A stretch of DNA of 64,000 bases from Sphaerulina vaccinii (lineage: Eukaryota; Ascomycota; Dothideomycetes; Mycosphaerellales; Mycosphaerellaceae): NCBI GenBank assembly GCA_022570795.1, contig JAKUDP010000023.1:372001-436000 (forward strand). The letters are read 5' to 3'. Shown here one piece after another: positions 1 through 12,963 of this stretch. Both the position numbers and the translations under genes were made by a program. A model generated the notes under the pieces. That model was not told the origin of the DNA. It ran no database searches and saw only the letters and a list, made by a program, of their open reading frames with translations. Positions within the stretch are counted from its first letter, which is position 1; each line of letters starts with the position of its first letter.

Positions 1-1
1 T

Positions 2-391
2 CCTCAGTTGCCCACCGTTGCTGTCTCCGCTGGCACCGCTATGTTCAACACCCTCTCGCCTCTGGACTCGGGCATGAACGCAGGATACCTTGTGCAAAGC
101 GTGATCGTTGATCCTGGGCAAACCTTCCGCATCACCGCGAATGTCTTCTTCAACGTCTCGTCAAGCTGCAGTTGTGACTCGGGCATATACAACACTCTGT
201 ATGCGCAATCTGGTGTGAATGGCTGGGCATGGTCGATCTTTGGAATTACCCAGAAGCAGCAGGTCTCGGTCAATGTCACTGGTACCACTTTCGCCTCGAA
301 CCATCTCTTCCAGATGTATGCTGGGTGCTCTGGGACGGATCCTACTTGTTCTGTTGCTTTCAACAATGTTGCTATGTATGTGAATGTGTGA
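2..391 (+). CDS. 3' end of a probable secreted protein, partial
   Basis: An open frame enters at the window edge and stops at 391, giving the last ~129 residues. It is rich in Ser, Thr, Val and small residues with alternating hydrophobic strands. It has a CxC pair (SCSCDSG) and two later cysteines, which suggests a beta-sandwich extracellular domain of the carbohydrate-binding type. The bases before position 8 read cctcag, so an intron acceptor may lie at 7 and this may be the last exon. I do not recognise the family; the secreted, jelly-roll idea is inference from composition. Base composition is normal, in contrast to the AT-rich block that starts 750 bp downstream. Confidence 0.55.
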   Translation, partial: PQLPTVAVSAGTAMFNTLSPLDSGMNAGYLVQSVIVDPGQTFRITANVFFNVSSSCSCDSGIYNTLYAQSGVNGWAWSIFGITQKQQVSVNVTGTTFASNHLFQMYAGCSGTDPTCSVAFNNVAMYVNV

Positions 392-1141
392 AGATAAGGA
401 CAAGACGAAGGAGCATCAGCACTGTTCGTGAAGTACTGGGTCGCAACAACAGCTTCACAAGCTAGATCCAAGCAGTCTCGACATCCTGCTTCCCAATATA
501 CCAAAAGAGAGGACTGAGCAAAGGCCAATATTGACCTCTTCGCTGCTCGCACTAACGCAACTCGAGCCTATCATGCGTGTGTATTGCACCTTGGGCTTTC
601 CCGGTCCCGGAGTCGGCATATTTCTCGTGAAGAGAGACGACATCTCTTGCAGGACATGGCTTGGCCTTGAGATCTGCTGTTGCTCCGTTCTCGGTGTCCG
701 CAGGAGACGCAAGCCGAAAATGCGACGAGGACTTGCAAATTGTCGAGCAGAGCAGGGATGAGGCAGCTGGGCTAGGCTCACGAGCCGGAAGCGCTGAGAC
801 CGCTATGTTCAATAATGGAGGGTCCAGACATCTGAAGTGCTGTTAGCGGCCTTAGACGTGACCGGGTTTAAAGTCTGAGTACTATGCGGCGAGGTTGAGG
901 AGATGCTCGTAGAGGCCTAGGAAGCATCAGATCATCCGCACTGCTTTGGACCCTATGATAGGCAGCAATCGTCTTGTGGAAGGGCACTCGTACTTCTTAG
1001 CTCAGCCCTTTCGCAGATATTATCTAAGGGCGCCTTGAAATCGTAAGCTCGGGAGTATAGTCCGTCCGAGCAAAAGCTCTCGCTCGTTTCTTTATATGCA
1101 ATCTCGACAAGTTCTAAGCCTATACTTTCTAGGAGAAGCAT
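392..1141. other. intergenic, normal composition
   Basis: No convincing gene. Short open frames on both strands lack codon bias or a recognisable domain. Composition stays normal until about 1141, then switches abruptly to TA-rich sequence. Confidence 0.6.
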
Positions 1142-1204
1142 AGCGAAAATCGGACCTATAGAGTCCCTTTTAGATAGCTAACTCTAATACTAAGAATTTC
1201 GACT

Positions 1205-2858
1205 CTCTATAATACTATAGCTTTAAGTAATATATTTTGAGAGTAAGTTTAGAGTTATAAACTAAGGTCTCTAGAGGTAGGTACTTACTATATACTATAT
1301 ACTTACTATAGGCGTTTTGAAAGCTCTATAGCTTATATATAATACTATATAGATACCTAGTATATACTAAATACTAGAGCTAGGCCTATAGTAATATTAT
1401 ATCTATCTATACTATAGAAAAAATAGATAGAAGAAAAAAAAAGAAAGCTAAAACTATATATCTAAAGCTATTTTAGAAAATATATATAGAATAGATAGTA
1501 TATTCTAGTATAAGTATATACTCTTTCTATATTTATATATAGACTAAGCTATCTATAGTACTACGGCCTTAAGTAATATATTTTAAAAATAAATTTAGAG
1601 TTATAAAATAAAGTTTCTAGAAGTAGGTATTTACTATATATAATATACTTACTATAGGTATTTTAAAGGCTCTATAGCTTATATATTATACTATATAGAT
1701 ACCTAGTATATACTAACTACTAGAGTTAGGTCTAAATAATATAAGTAACTCTAAACTACTATTTTTAGATAATTACAAACTTTTTTATTTAAGCTTAATA
1801 ACTTAGCTCTAACTATTTACTATATAGTATCTTAATATATTTCTTAGAAGTATTAGACTTCTATCTACTAAAAAGCCTAATTTTATATTCTACTATACTA
1901 TTATTTTTTATATTCTAAGCTCTACTAGCTTAGAGTAAGTATCTAGTATATAGTCTATATAAGCCTAAAATATTCTTAATATAGCTATTAACTATAGCTT
2001 TAGAGAAAGTATTACCTAATAATAGTATAAAAAATAGAGCTATTAGAAGTTCTAGTTATAGATAGAATAGCCTTTTTATATATATAACTATATATATATT
2101 TTTATCTATAGTAGCTATTCTAATTAGACCTTTTTTATACTTTTTATTTATTTTAGACTTTTTTAAATAAATAATTATATAGTCTTCCTATATTACTATA
2201 TTACCTCCTAGTTATATTCTTATTCTCTATTAGCTAACTTTTTATTAGTCTATACTTTTTATATATAAGCTCTTCTAGGCAAAACAAGCCTATAGAAGCT
2301 AGTAATAAATAAATATTTATATTCTATTTATCTATACTTTTTACTATTTATAATAACTTTCTTAATTCTAGCTTTAGAATAGAGAATCTATTTCTATTTT
2401 TAGATAGATTAATATATATAGCTTCTTATCTAATTCTATAAATTAATAGATTATTAAAAATATCTAGTAGTAGGTTTATATTAATATATATAGAGTATAG
2501 AGTATTTATATAAGTAGCTATTAAGTTATTTTAGATTAGGTTAGTACTAAAAAATTTATATTAAATAAATTATAATAGTAGCTCTAGAGTAATAGGCTAT
2601 AGTATTTCTAGTATTAAGCTAGTAAAGTTAATATATTAATATACTATAAATATATAGAACTTCTTTATTAAGTCTACTAATCTATTCTAGAGTAATATTA
2701 TAATTTTAGCTAAAAGAAAGTTTACTAATTAAAGCTAGTTATTTAAAATCTAGTGAAGTAAGTCTATAAGAAGATATATTAGCTACTATATTTAAGTCTA
2801 AAAATAATAATCTATTTATAAGTATATTATTATAATTAGATAACTATACTATATCTAT
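1205..2858 (-). mobile_element. YR retroelement copy A (3' part, truncated)
   Basis: Minus-strand element. From the left it has terminal piece B (1205-1388), piece A (~1430-1548), a second piece B (1551-1735) and then ~1.1 kb of body that matches the tyrosine-recombinase end of copies B and C. Similarity stops near 2858. It is the most heavily mutated copy: several CG dinucleotides that survive in copies B and C (for example in ctcgataac and ctcggagtaag) read TA or TT here. Confidence 0.65.
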
Positions 2859-4424
2859 TATATAGATAGCTAGATATACTAAATATAAGCTAAGAAATAG
2901 TTTAAAATATAAGAAACTAGCCTACTAGTTTTATATAGAATTTTTTTAGATTTTAGTAAATAGTTTAGTATATAGAATATACTATAGATAGTCTAGAACA
3001 ATTAGTTATTAACTCCTATATAATCTAATTTATATATTCTAATATTTATAATATTACTAAGCTATTATATAACTATATTATATTAGTTATAAGCCTAGAG
3101 TATATATAATATAACTCTAATTCTTTACTTTTAGAATTATAAAATAATTTAAATACTATCTACTAATCTTTCTATAACTATATTAATACTTTAGATAGTA
3201 GGTACTATATCTATAAAAAAAATATACTATAAGATAGAGAATTAGAATAATTAGAATAACTAAATAAAGCAATTTATAATATTACTATAGATCTAGTAAT
3301 ATATTAACTCTAATAGTACTAATAAATAACTAGAGTTTATAAAAAAATCTAAATATCTAATAGTTATAGAAAATAAGTCTAAAATAACTTAAGAATAAAA
3401 GTTTATTATAGATATAAAATATAAAGTAGTAGTATATAGATAAGCTAAGTTTAATAAATTTAATAATAATAATTATATATATATAGTTTACTTAGTACTT
3501 TAATAACTTAGCTAATAATATTTATAAAATAAAACTAATAGATAAAGTAATATTATATAATAAGTATATACTATTTATAGAAATATATAAGCCTATAGAA
3601 TACTATAGTAAAAAAATATAGTTAGTAAAATTATATATACTAGAACTTAGTTAGAAAAGCTATATATCTAGTAAGAATTAGGCTAATATATAGCTATTAT
3701 ATAAACTATATATATAGGTAGTTAAATATAGTAATACTAATAAGCTACTATCTAAGTTTATTAGTACTATTACTAAAAGCTTATACTCTACTATAACTAC
3801 TATATATAGTAAGATCTATAGTAATAATAGCTCTATAATATAGTTATTAACTAAAATAGTAAGCTACTAGATTAATATAAATTATAAAATACTAAGTCTA
3901 TATTTATATAGTATAAATACTATATTTAGTAACTTTAACTTAGAGAATAATACTAACTCGAATATATTTCTACTACTTCTAAATAGTATATATAATAATA
4001 TAAAAAGTAAGAGGTATATATACTTTACTAGTAAGCCTAAAGTAGATAACTATATAATATTAGCTATATATACTATTACTAATCTAAAGAAATAGCCTAT
4101 AGCTAAGAATTATAACTCTAAGTTTAAAAAATATTTTAAAAACTACTTTACTAAGCTTAAGAAAAATAGTAATTTTTTTACTAATATAAAAAAGAAGTTC
4201 TCTACTAATACTAAGTATAATAAGTTCTTAGCTAGTAATATAGCTAGTAGTATACTAAGAACTATACTAATACTAAAGCTAGTAATTAATATACTATATA
4301 ATAATAGCTAAAATTATAGTTATAGTTATACTATACTTATTTATATAGTATACTATATAGATTATATACCTATAGATACTACTAATATATAGGCTTATTA
4401 TATAAATATATATATTATTAACTA
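2859..4424. repeat. unclassified RIP-mutated sequence
   Basis: Very AT-rich, with stops in every frame. It is not similar to the neighbouring retroelement copies as far as I can see. Several plus-strand stretches near 4020-4300 look like degraded coding sequence, but I cannot assign a family. Confidence 0.5.
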
Positions 4425-4425
4425 T

Positions 4426-7400
4426 ACTCTATAATATTATAGCTTTAAGTAATATATTTTAAAAATAAGTTTAGAATTATAAACTAAAGTTTTTAGAAGT
4501 AGGTACTTACTATATACTATATACTTACTATAGGTATTTCAAAGGCTCTATAGCTTATATATAATACTATATAGATACCTAGTATATACTAACTATTAGA
4601 GCTAGGCCTAAATAATATAAGTAACTCTAAACTACTATCTTTAGGTAATTGCAAACCTCTTTACTTAAGCTCGATAACTTAGCTCTAACTATTTACTATA
4701 TAGTACTTTAATATACCTCTCGAAGGTATTAGACTTCTACCTACTAAGGAGCTTGATCTTATATTCTACTATACTATTATTCCTTATATTCTAAGCTCTA
4801 CTAGCTCGGAGTAAGTATCTAGTATATAGTCTATATAAACCTAGAATATTCTTAATATAGCTATTAACTATAGCTTTAGAGAATATATTACCTAAGGATA
4901 GTATAAAAAGTAGAGCTATCGGAAGTGCTAGTTATAGGTAGAATAGCCTCTTTATATATATAACTATATATATATTTTTATCTATAGTAGTAACTCTAAT
5001 TAGAATCTTTTTATACTTCTTATCTATTTTAGACTTCTTTAAATAAATAATTATATAGTTTTTCTATATTACTATATTACCTCTAGTTATATTCTCTATA
5101 AACTAACTCTATATTAGTCTATATCTTTTATATATAAGCTTCTCTAGGCGAAACTAGCCTATAAAAGCTAGTAACAAACAAGTATTTATATTTAGTTTAT
5201 CTATACTTTTAACTACTTATAATAACTTTTTTAATTCTAGTTTTAGAATAGGTAATCTATTCCTACCTTTAGATAGATTAATATATATAGCTCCTTGTCT
5301 AATTCTATAAGTTAGTAGATTATTAAAAATATCTAGTAGTAGGTTTATATTAATATATATAGAGTATAGAGCGTCTATATAAGCGGCTATTAAGTTACTT
5401 TAGATCGGTTTAGTACTAAAGAATTTATATTAAATAAATTGTAATAGTAGCTCTAGGGTAATAGGCTATAGAGTTTCTAGTATTAAGCCTACAAAGTTAA
5501 TATATTAATATATTATAGATATATAGGACTTCTTTATTAAGTCTACTAATCTATTCTAGAATAATATTATAATTTTAGCTAAAAGAAAATTTACTAATTA
5601 AAGCTAGTTATTTAGAAGTAAGTCTAATAGAAGATATATTAGCTACTATATTTAAGTCTAAGTATAATAACCTATCTATAAGTATATTATTACTACTAGA
5701 CAACTATACTATATCTATAGAGACTTTTGCTCTTACTACTCTTATAAGTAGTATATAAAGGTATAATATAGCCTCTCTTCTAACTTTTCTTCTTACTAAT
5801 CTACTATATACTATAGAGCTATCTATATATATAATAACTCTATAATTAACCTAGTAGTAGTCCTATTACTTAAAAGTTTCTAGGATTGCTAAGACTTCTA
5901 TTCTATTAATATAATACTTGTTATACTAACTATTAAAGTATTTAATAGAGTAAGTATTCTTAGTATAGATAAGAAGGTAGTTTGTTTCTAAATTCTAGTA
6001 GAAATTACTATTTCTATACTAAAATATATCTATTTTTAATAATTACTATATTAGTATATAAATATATTAAAAATAGAAGATATATATTAATAACTCGAAT
6101 ACTTTCTATATATAGTAAAGCTTTTTTCTACTATTCTAAATTAGCTAAAAAATTTTTTAGAATATATAATTTTATATTATAGTAATTACTAGTAATATAC
6201 TAAAATATACTAGTATTAAATATTTTACTATTTTCTACTACTCTAGTAGCCTAGGTAAAATATTCTATAAGTATTCTTACTTATTTAAGTATTATATAAG
6301 GTCGCTAGCTATTAGTAGCTCTATATAGTATTATTTCGGATTTTTTTCGATTTTTATAGCTTATCTAATTTCTAGAGATCTAATAAGAGTAAAGTAAAGT
6401 AAAATTTAATAATTCCTTTATTAACCTAGCTTTCTTATTTTTAGATAAGCTTGCTTATATAGTAGTTATATTAATAGTAGTTCCTAATACTTCGACTTTC
6501 TTACCTTATATATCTTTATTATTATTCTAAAGTATATTAAAATTAAAAGTAGTTATTTTCTAAATTTTATTAATTTAGTTAATTACAAATTACTAATTAT
6601 AACTATTAATCTATAATATAATAAAGATAAAATTATCTAAGTAGTAGACTATAAGTATACCTTTAGGAAGCTTGCAAGCTACTATCTAATATAGAGCTTC
6701 TATAAATAGGTTAAATAGAAAGAGTACTATTCTAAAACCGAATAGGAGGTAGTTTTCTTTATATTTAACTCTATTCTATATAAATACAAGTAGCTAATAC
6801 TAGTATATAGTAATAGGAACTATTCTAAATATACTTTTAATATCTCTTTTAATAATTATTATATTAGAACCTACTTATAGAATTAGAGAGAGAATATTAT
6901 TCTATTTAGTATATAAAATAGCTATATATACTTTAGATATTAAGTTATTAATTAATCGGCCTACTAGGTAGAATAAGTTATAAATCCTATAGTATCTACT
7001 ATCGTACTTCGGAACTAGGCCCTAAGGTAATAGAATAACCTATTTACTAAGTTTAACTCTAGTAATTCTACTAGCTATAAAGTTAGCTATTACTTAATTA
7101 GTTATTTTACTTAGATCTAATATAGTACTTCTATAATTCGGGTTCTTATACTTCTATACTAATAGTCTATTACTCTCGGTTTGAGGGTTAAAGTAATACC
7201 TACTATTAGGTAATATACTAAGATCTACTCTATACTTAATATAGTCTACTAGTAATACTTTTAAAAGTTTAGAAAACTTTTCTATACTATTATACTAAGT
7301 ATCTACTTTTAGAGGTATTAAGCCTTCTAGTAATAGTATTCTAAATATATATATATTATACTTAGGTATAGTATTTAGTATATTATTAAAAGCTTTAGTA

Positions 7401-9012
7401 ATAAGTAATTAATTATTTATAAATATTACTTCTAGTATATTTTTATTAATTTAGTCGAAAAGTAGTATCTCTTTATTCTCTACTTATTTATATAGGTCTA
7501 AGGGCTCGGAATAAATTAATTTATATATATTTTCTTAGTCTATACTATATATAATAATATTAGAGTATCTAGATACTAGTATAGGAAGTAATCTACAAAC
7601 TCTAGAATATTTAAATTTATAAATTTTATAAATTTATTACTTTTATATTCTAGAGTTCTAGAATATTACTCTTTTTTTACTTTCTTAGTTAGCGACTAAG
7701 GGTATAAAGCCTTGCGATAGTCGCCTCTATAAGTAGAGTATATATAATCTATAAAATACTTCTAGTTATATTTATACTAGCTTTTATTATAATTCTTATA
7801 TACTTTTCTTTTTATTTTAGCTTTAAATTATATAATCTATTACTTTCTTAAACCTACTATATTTAGAGTTAGAAGTACTATAGGCGCTCTATTTAGTAGA
7901 GTAGATAGTACTAATATTTAAGAATAAGCAAGCTACTTATATATTTTCTAAATAGTAAGCTTATTATAGAGATACTAAGAGTATTACTAATAGGCTTCTA
8001 ATAGACTTCTACTATCGAGTATATATTAGTACTATAAGATAGTAACTTTATAAAAAGCTATATTCTAGTTATATTTCTTCTACTATTTCTAGATTTAAAG
8101 TATAAATATACTAATTCTATTACTAAGCTTTATTATACTACTAGCTTCTAGCTTATTAGTATAAAAAGTAATATAGAGATTCCTCCAAACCTCTATATAT
8201 CTTACCTATACTATAATATTAGGGATTGTAGTATATTTGCCCTTAATATACTATTAGTAGAAACGGCTATTTATATTAATAACTTTCTATATTTTCCTAT
8301 AATCTATAACTTTTTAACCTTATAGTAATAGCTTTAGCAAGTCTAGTATATTAAAGTCGCCTTTTTAGATATTATTAATAAAGGTATCTTTTATATTTCG
8401 ATCTACTACTTTGTTTCTAATCTAGTATTAAAAAGTAATAGGTATCTTACCTATAAAGCTATTTTAAAAAGTAGTTAGTTTAATAGTTAGTATAGCTAGT
8501 ATAGCTACTTATTAATAAGTATAAAAAATATTATATTAGATTTTATAGATCTACTACTATTTAAGTATTATATCTATACTAGGTAGAGGTAGTATAGTCG
8601 CTAGCTATTAAAAAGCTATATTACCTAGAGTTTAGTTAAAAAGGTTCTAAAAGTTTATTTTATTTAATTAAAAGACTTCTTAGTTTTATTCTTAAAGGAA
8701 TTAGTCTACGAATTAGTTTATAAAAGAGTCTTATTTAAAGTTAAGTTCGTCTTCTAAGATAGTTACTTTTAAAGAGCTTGTAATAATACCTTTACCCTTG
8801 TTTGCAGCCTTTCTATTTGCTATTTTTAATCTATCTATCGATACTATTAGTTAATCTAGACTTAGTATACTTTATAGTACTTAAATTACTTAGATTAAAA
8901 GAGAGAGAGCTAAAACTATATACCTAAAGCTATTTTAGAAAGTATATATAGAATAGATAGTATATCCTAGTATAAGTATATACCCTTTCTATACTTATAT
9001 ATAGACCAAGCT
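4426..9012 (-). mobile_element. YR retroelement copy B
   Basis: Nearly collinear with copy C. It has terminal piece B at 4426-4612 on the left, body, and terminal piece A at 8901-9012 on the right. On the minus strand the reverse transcriptase active site reads YLDN at 6632-6643 (second Asp codon changed GAC to AAT-type by G-to-A mutation). The recombinase C-terminus reads KSNTFERYIKVL near 4715-4750. The outer A2-B2 repeat seen in copies A and C is missing, so the 3' end is incomplete or was never duplicated. Every frame carries many stops; dead. Confidence 0.75.
5982..6182 (+). other. chance open frame inside copy B
   Basis: A 66-codon plus-strand frame rich in Tyr, Ile, Lys and Phe. It lies antisense to the element's own coding direction. 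Its composition simply reflects TA-rich RIP DNA, and I do not regard it as a gene. Confidence 0.6.
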
Positions 9013-10140
9013 ATTTCTATAGGCTTGTTAGGAGTTACTAGCTTTTCTATACTTTCTAGGAGTACTATACTACTCGGAGTAATAAGTTCTACTTTTAGAA
9101 AGCTATAGAACTATCCTTCTAGTATAGTAATATCCCTAGCCTAAACTACTTATTTTTTTTCTAAGTTATAAAGCTTATAGTTTTTTATATTACTATAGCC
9201 TATAAGGATTGCTTTATATACTCTAGAATCTAGTTTCTTAGGCTTAGATCTAGAGTAATAGGCTATAGATCTAAAAACTCGAATATTATCTAAGTTAGAA
9301 GGCTTATTATAGTAAATCTTATAGAGCGACTTATTATTAAGTAACAAATATAGTATTCTATTATATAGATAGACCGCAGCTTCTAGCGCCTCTTTCTAAA
9401 AGTATTTAGAGAGGCCTACCTCTATTAATAGAGCGCGTACCTTATTTAGTAATATTCTATTAGGTTGTTCTATAAAACTATTTTATTTAGAATTATAAGA
9501 ACTACTAAGTTTGTATTTTATACTACTTTCTCTTAATAGATTCTCTAACTTATTACTAGTTAGCTTAGTAGTATTATTACTTTTAAATACTTTAAAGTAT
9601 AGTTATTTAAAGGTATTAGATAAAGAATTTTTAGCTTATAACTTAAAGTCTTTAATCTTAGAGTAAGCTTCTAATTTTCGTTTTATTAGATTAGCTTCTA
9701 GAAACCGAGAATAACTATCTATTAGACTAATAAAGTAATAATAGCCTTACTTAGTAGGAGGCTCGATAGGGCCGTAAATATTATAGCTTACTTTGTCTAG
9801 ATAGCTATTAGCTTTCTCTATTATTAAGCAACTATTAAGTATAGAATCGCTAATATATTCTAGCCTATTATACTAAATCTCGGCATTGCTTTTAGACTCT
9901 ATAATTAGAGTAATTTCTTCGAAAGTTCTAGAATTTCTAGAGTTTTTATTATTTAATAGAATAGCTATATTTAGCTTAAAGAGCTACTTGTTCTTATAGA
10001 ACTTAGTTAATAAGTCGTTCTTAGAGCTATATAGCTCGATTATACTATTAAAAATAGAGTAGTAGAAGCTTTCTTAGAGGTATTTCGGGTAGATCTAGGT
10101 CGTATCTCGGTATAGAATGTCGTAGAAAGCTATAGAAGCT
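9013..10140 (-). mobile_element. Ty1/copia fragment: integrase region
   Basis: Minus-strand copia polyprotein remnant. An unbroken 65-codon stretch at 9150-9347 reads with the copia hallmark after the integrase core (VFRSIAYY, KLDSRVYKAILIGY). Upstream on the same strand (9360-9480) come EQPNRILLNKVRALLIE and KEALEAAVYLYN, the integrase segment that usually reads ERxNRTLL. Reverse transcriptase and RNase H are absent: the fragment ends abruptly at the terminal piece of copy B, so copy B probably inserted here or deleted the rest. It keeps more CG and TG than its surroundings. Confidence 0.75.
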
Positions 10141-10144
10141 TGTA

Positions 10145-10176
10145 GGTAGATAGGTAGTAGTAGTAGTAGTAGAGAG
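10145..10176 (+). repeat. TAG trinucleotide microsatellite
   Basis: A run of about six TAG/GTA units (gtagtagtagtagtagtag) at 10155-10173, between the copia fragment and the left LTR of the next element. Confidence 0.8.
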
Positions 10177-10191
10177 TCGAAGAATTCTTAG

Positions 10192-11939
10192 TATTAGAGT
10201 TAGCTATCTAGAGGAGACTCTATAGGTCTTTATATACCCTCCTATAGCTTTACTAGAAGGTTCTATAGTACGTATAATATATATACTAAGCTACGCTAGC
10301 TTATGCGGCCTCTAGAACTAATTAGGAATAGAATAGAAGTCCCTAGAAAGTCTTAGAACCTCCTAGATAGATCGCTTACTAATAGGCGTTCTATAGTATT
10401 CTATAGCTTTCTAGGACTCTAGAATCGTAGAATATACTAGAAACTACTATAGTAAGCTTATATAAGCCTATAGCTATAAGCCTAGTAGCCTAGATATCGA
10501 TTACTAGAATACTCTAGAAGATACTAGAAGCTTCTAGGTAGGTCTAGTTATATAATTATATAATTATATAATCTAGTTATATAACTCTATATATCGATCT
10601 AGATATAAAATTATATAACTTAAGTTATATAACCTAATTATATAATTAACTACCTAATACTAGATCTAACCTAATAGTCTAAAATTAAGCTTATATTTTT
10701 AATATTTAATATTTTTTCTAAAAAGATATTAATAGTAAAATATTAGTTATAGTAATATACTAAGTAGATAGATTAATATAGAATATTAAGAAGAAGAAGC
10801 TCTATATATTAGAAACTCTATAGATTATTATAGTAGATAGTAATATATTTTTATAAAAAGTTAGTAAAGTTCGATTTTAATATATTAGAATTATTAGAAA
10901 TATTCGAGATTTAGTTAGATCTACTAAGTTAAGTTAACTTAGATATTATTAGTAATATTAAGTACTTCTAAGAAGAATATTAAAGCTTCTAATAGAATAC
11001 TACTATTATTACTAATATAATTAATAGCCTTAGGCTTATAGATAAAATATTCGAAAGTATATTAGAACTATTTAATTATAATTTTTATACTTTATAACTA
11101 TAGTAGTAATATATACTCGATTTATATAGTTCTTAGTTCTTCTTTAAACTTATAGTATTTTACTTTTTCTAATACTACTATATATAAAATAGATAGAAGT
11201 TATAATTAGTTATACTTTAATATAGAAGCCTATAGATAAGCTATTTTACTATAATTTCTATACTAAGTAGCTTGCTTTTTTAGTAACTTAGAATATTAAG
11301 CTATATAAATACTATTTATTATATTACTTATATTATAGCTATTATAATATAGTTAGAGTTATATATTATTTAAATAAAGATATAGCTTAAAGTTCGAACT
11401 AAGAAATAGCTACTTATATTAATAACTATAGCTTAGTAGCTTAGAGAAACTTAGTATATATACTAAGATAGTATTAGAGTTAGTTATCTAGAAGAGACTT
11501 TATAAGTTCTTATATATTCTTCTATAGCTTTACTAGAAGGATCTAAATATATATAATATATCTACTAAGCTATACTAGCTTATATAGTACTAAGACTAAT
11601 TAGAGATAGAATAGAAATCTCTAGAAAGGTTTAAAATCTTCTAGATATATTACTTATTAATAGGTATTCTATAGCTTTCTATAGCTTTCTAGAACTCTAG
11701 AAGTATAGAATATACTAGAAACTACTATAGTAAGCTTATATAAGCCTATAACTATAAGCCTAGTAGTCTAGATATTAATTACTAGAATACTCTAGAAGAT
11801 TCTAGAAGCTTCTAGGTAGGTCTAGTTATATTATTATATTATTTTATAATCTATTTATATAACTCTATAGATTAAATTATATAGCTTAGATTATATAACC
11901 TAGTTATATAATCGACCTAATACTAGATCTAATCTAATA
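10192..11939. mobile_element. short LTR element, probably non-autonomous
   Basis: Two direct repeats of ~485 bp (10192-10676) and ~468 bp (11472-11939) begin tattagagttag and end ctaata, consistent with TG...CA termini turned into TA...TA by RIP. They enclose only ~795 bp, far too little for a polyprotein, and I find no domain there. Either an internally deleted element or a small non-autonomous (TRIM/LARD-like) family. The left copy keeps more CG dinucleotides than the right. No target duplication is obvious. Confidence 0.65.
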
Positions 11940-12618
11940 TTAAAATATAGAAGTAAATCTACTATTATAAATAATCTAATATTTTTTAATATAGAAAGTA
12001 ACTCTACTATATTTAATAAAGTTAAGCTTATATTTTAAATAAAAACTTAATTATTCTTATTTTATTCTAAAGTCTCTAAAATAATAAAATTAAATAAATA
12101 GATATAAAGCTTAAATTCTTTAATAGTTCTATTAATAAAGAAATATATATTAAATAATCTAGAGAATTTAGAATTAAATAATAAGAATATAAACTCTATA
12201 ACCTAGATATAGCTTTATATAGCTTAAAGCAAGCTAGTAGATAATAGTACTAATATCTAAAATCTATACTAGCTAAATTTAGCTTTAGTTATCTAGTAAA
12301 AGATAGTATTACTTTTAGAAATATATAAATAGAAGTCTATACTATAATAATAGAGCTATAAATAAACTTTTTAAAGTAGTAAAAAGCAAACTTCTATAGC
12401 TTTCTATCTAAATAGATAAATTTATAAATATCTACTAAATTAAACTATATATAATTAAAATATATAGATATTTTAATATCTATTTTTAAAGCTACTAGTA
12501 GTAAAAAAAATATAGATTACTAGGTTGTTTTACTAAGGCGAACTCTTCTTCTAATAGCTTATATATATATAGATCTAGTAACTTTGAAATAAAGTATTTA
12601 AAATCTATCTAATATTTT
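11940..12618. repeat. unclassified RIP-mutated sequence
   Basis: TA-rich, stops in all frames, possibly degraded plus-strand coding sequence. It lies between the short LTR element and the outer repeat of YR copy C. No family assigned. Confidence 0.45.
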
Positions 12619-12799
12619 TCTATAATACTATAGCCTCAAGTAATATATTTTTAAAAGTAAGTTTTAGAGTTATAAACTAAAGTCTTAAGAGGTAGGCACT
12701 TGCTATATACTATATACTTACTATAGGCGTTTCAAAGGCTCTATAGCTTGTATATAATACTATATAGATACCTAGTATATACTAACTACTAGAGCTAGG
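12619..12799 (-). repeat. terminal repeat B2 of copy C
   Basis: About 181 bp, near-identical to 12966-13147 (B1) and to pieces at 1205-1388, 1551-1735 and 4426-4612. It forms the outer 3' end of the element. Confidence 0.7.
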
Positions 12800-12846
12800 C
12801 CTATAGCGATATTGTATCTATCTATACTATAGAAAGAGTAGGTAGG

Positions 12847-12963
12847 AGAGAGAGAGAGAGCTAAAACTACGTGCCTAAGGCTGTTTCAGAAGGTGTATAT
12901 AGGACGGATAGTATGTCCTAGTATAAGTATGCACCCTTTCTACGCTTGTATATAGACCAAGCT
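12847..12963 (-). repeat. terminal repeat A2 of copy C, little mutated
   Basis: About 117 bp matching A1 at 17501-17616 and copies at 8901-9012 and ~1430-1548. Unlike these it still has many CA, TG and CG dinucleotides, so it is close to the unmutated sequence. Confidence 0.7.

Noticed and set aside
4..552. 182-codon minus-strand open frame
   Set aside because: Lies antisense to the clearer partial gene at 2-391 and has no recognisable features.
5982..6182. 66-codon open frame in the AT-rich block as a gene
   Set aside because: Tyr/Ile/Lys composition is what random TA-rich DNA gives, and it is antisense to the retroelement frame.
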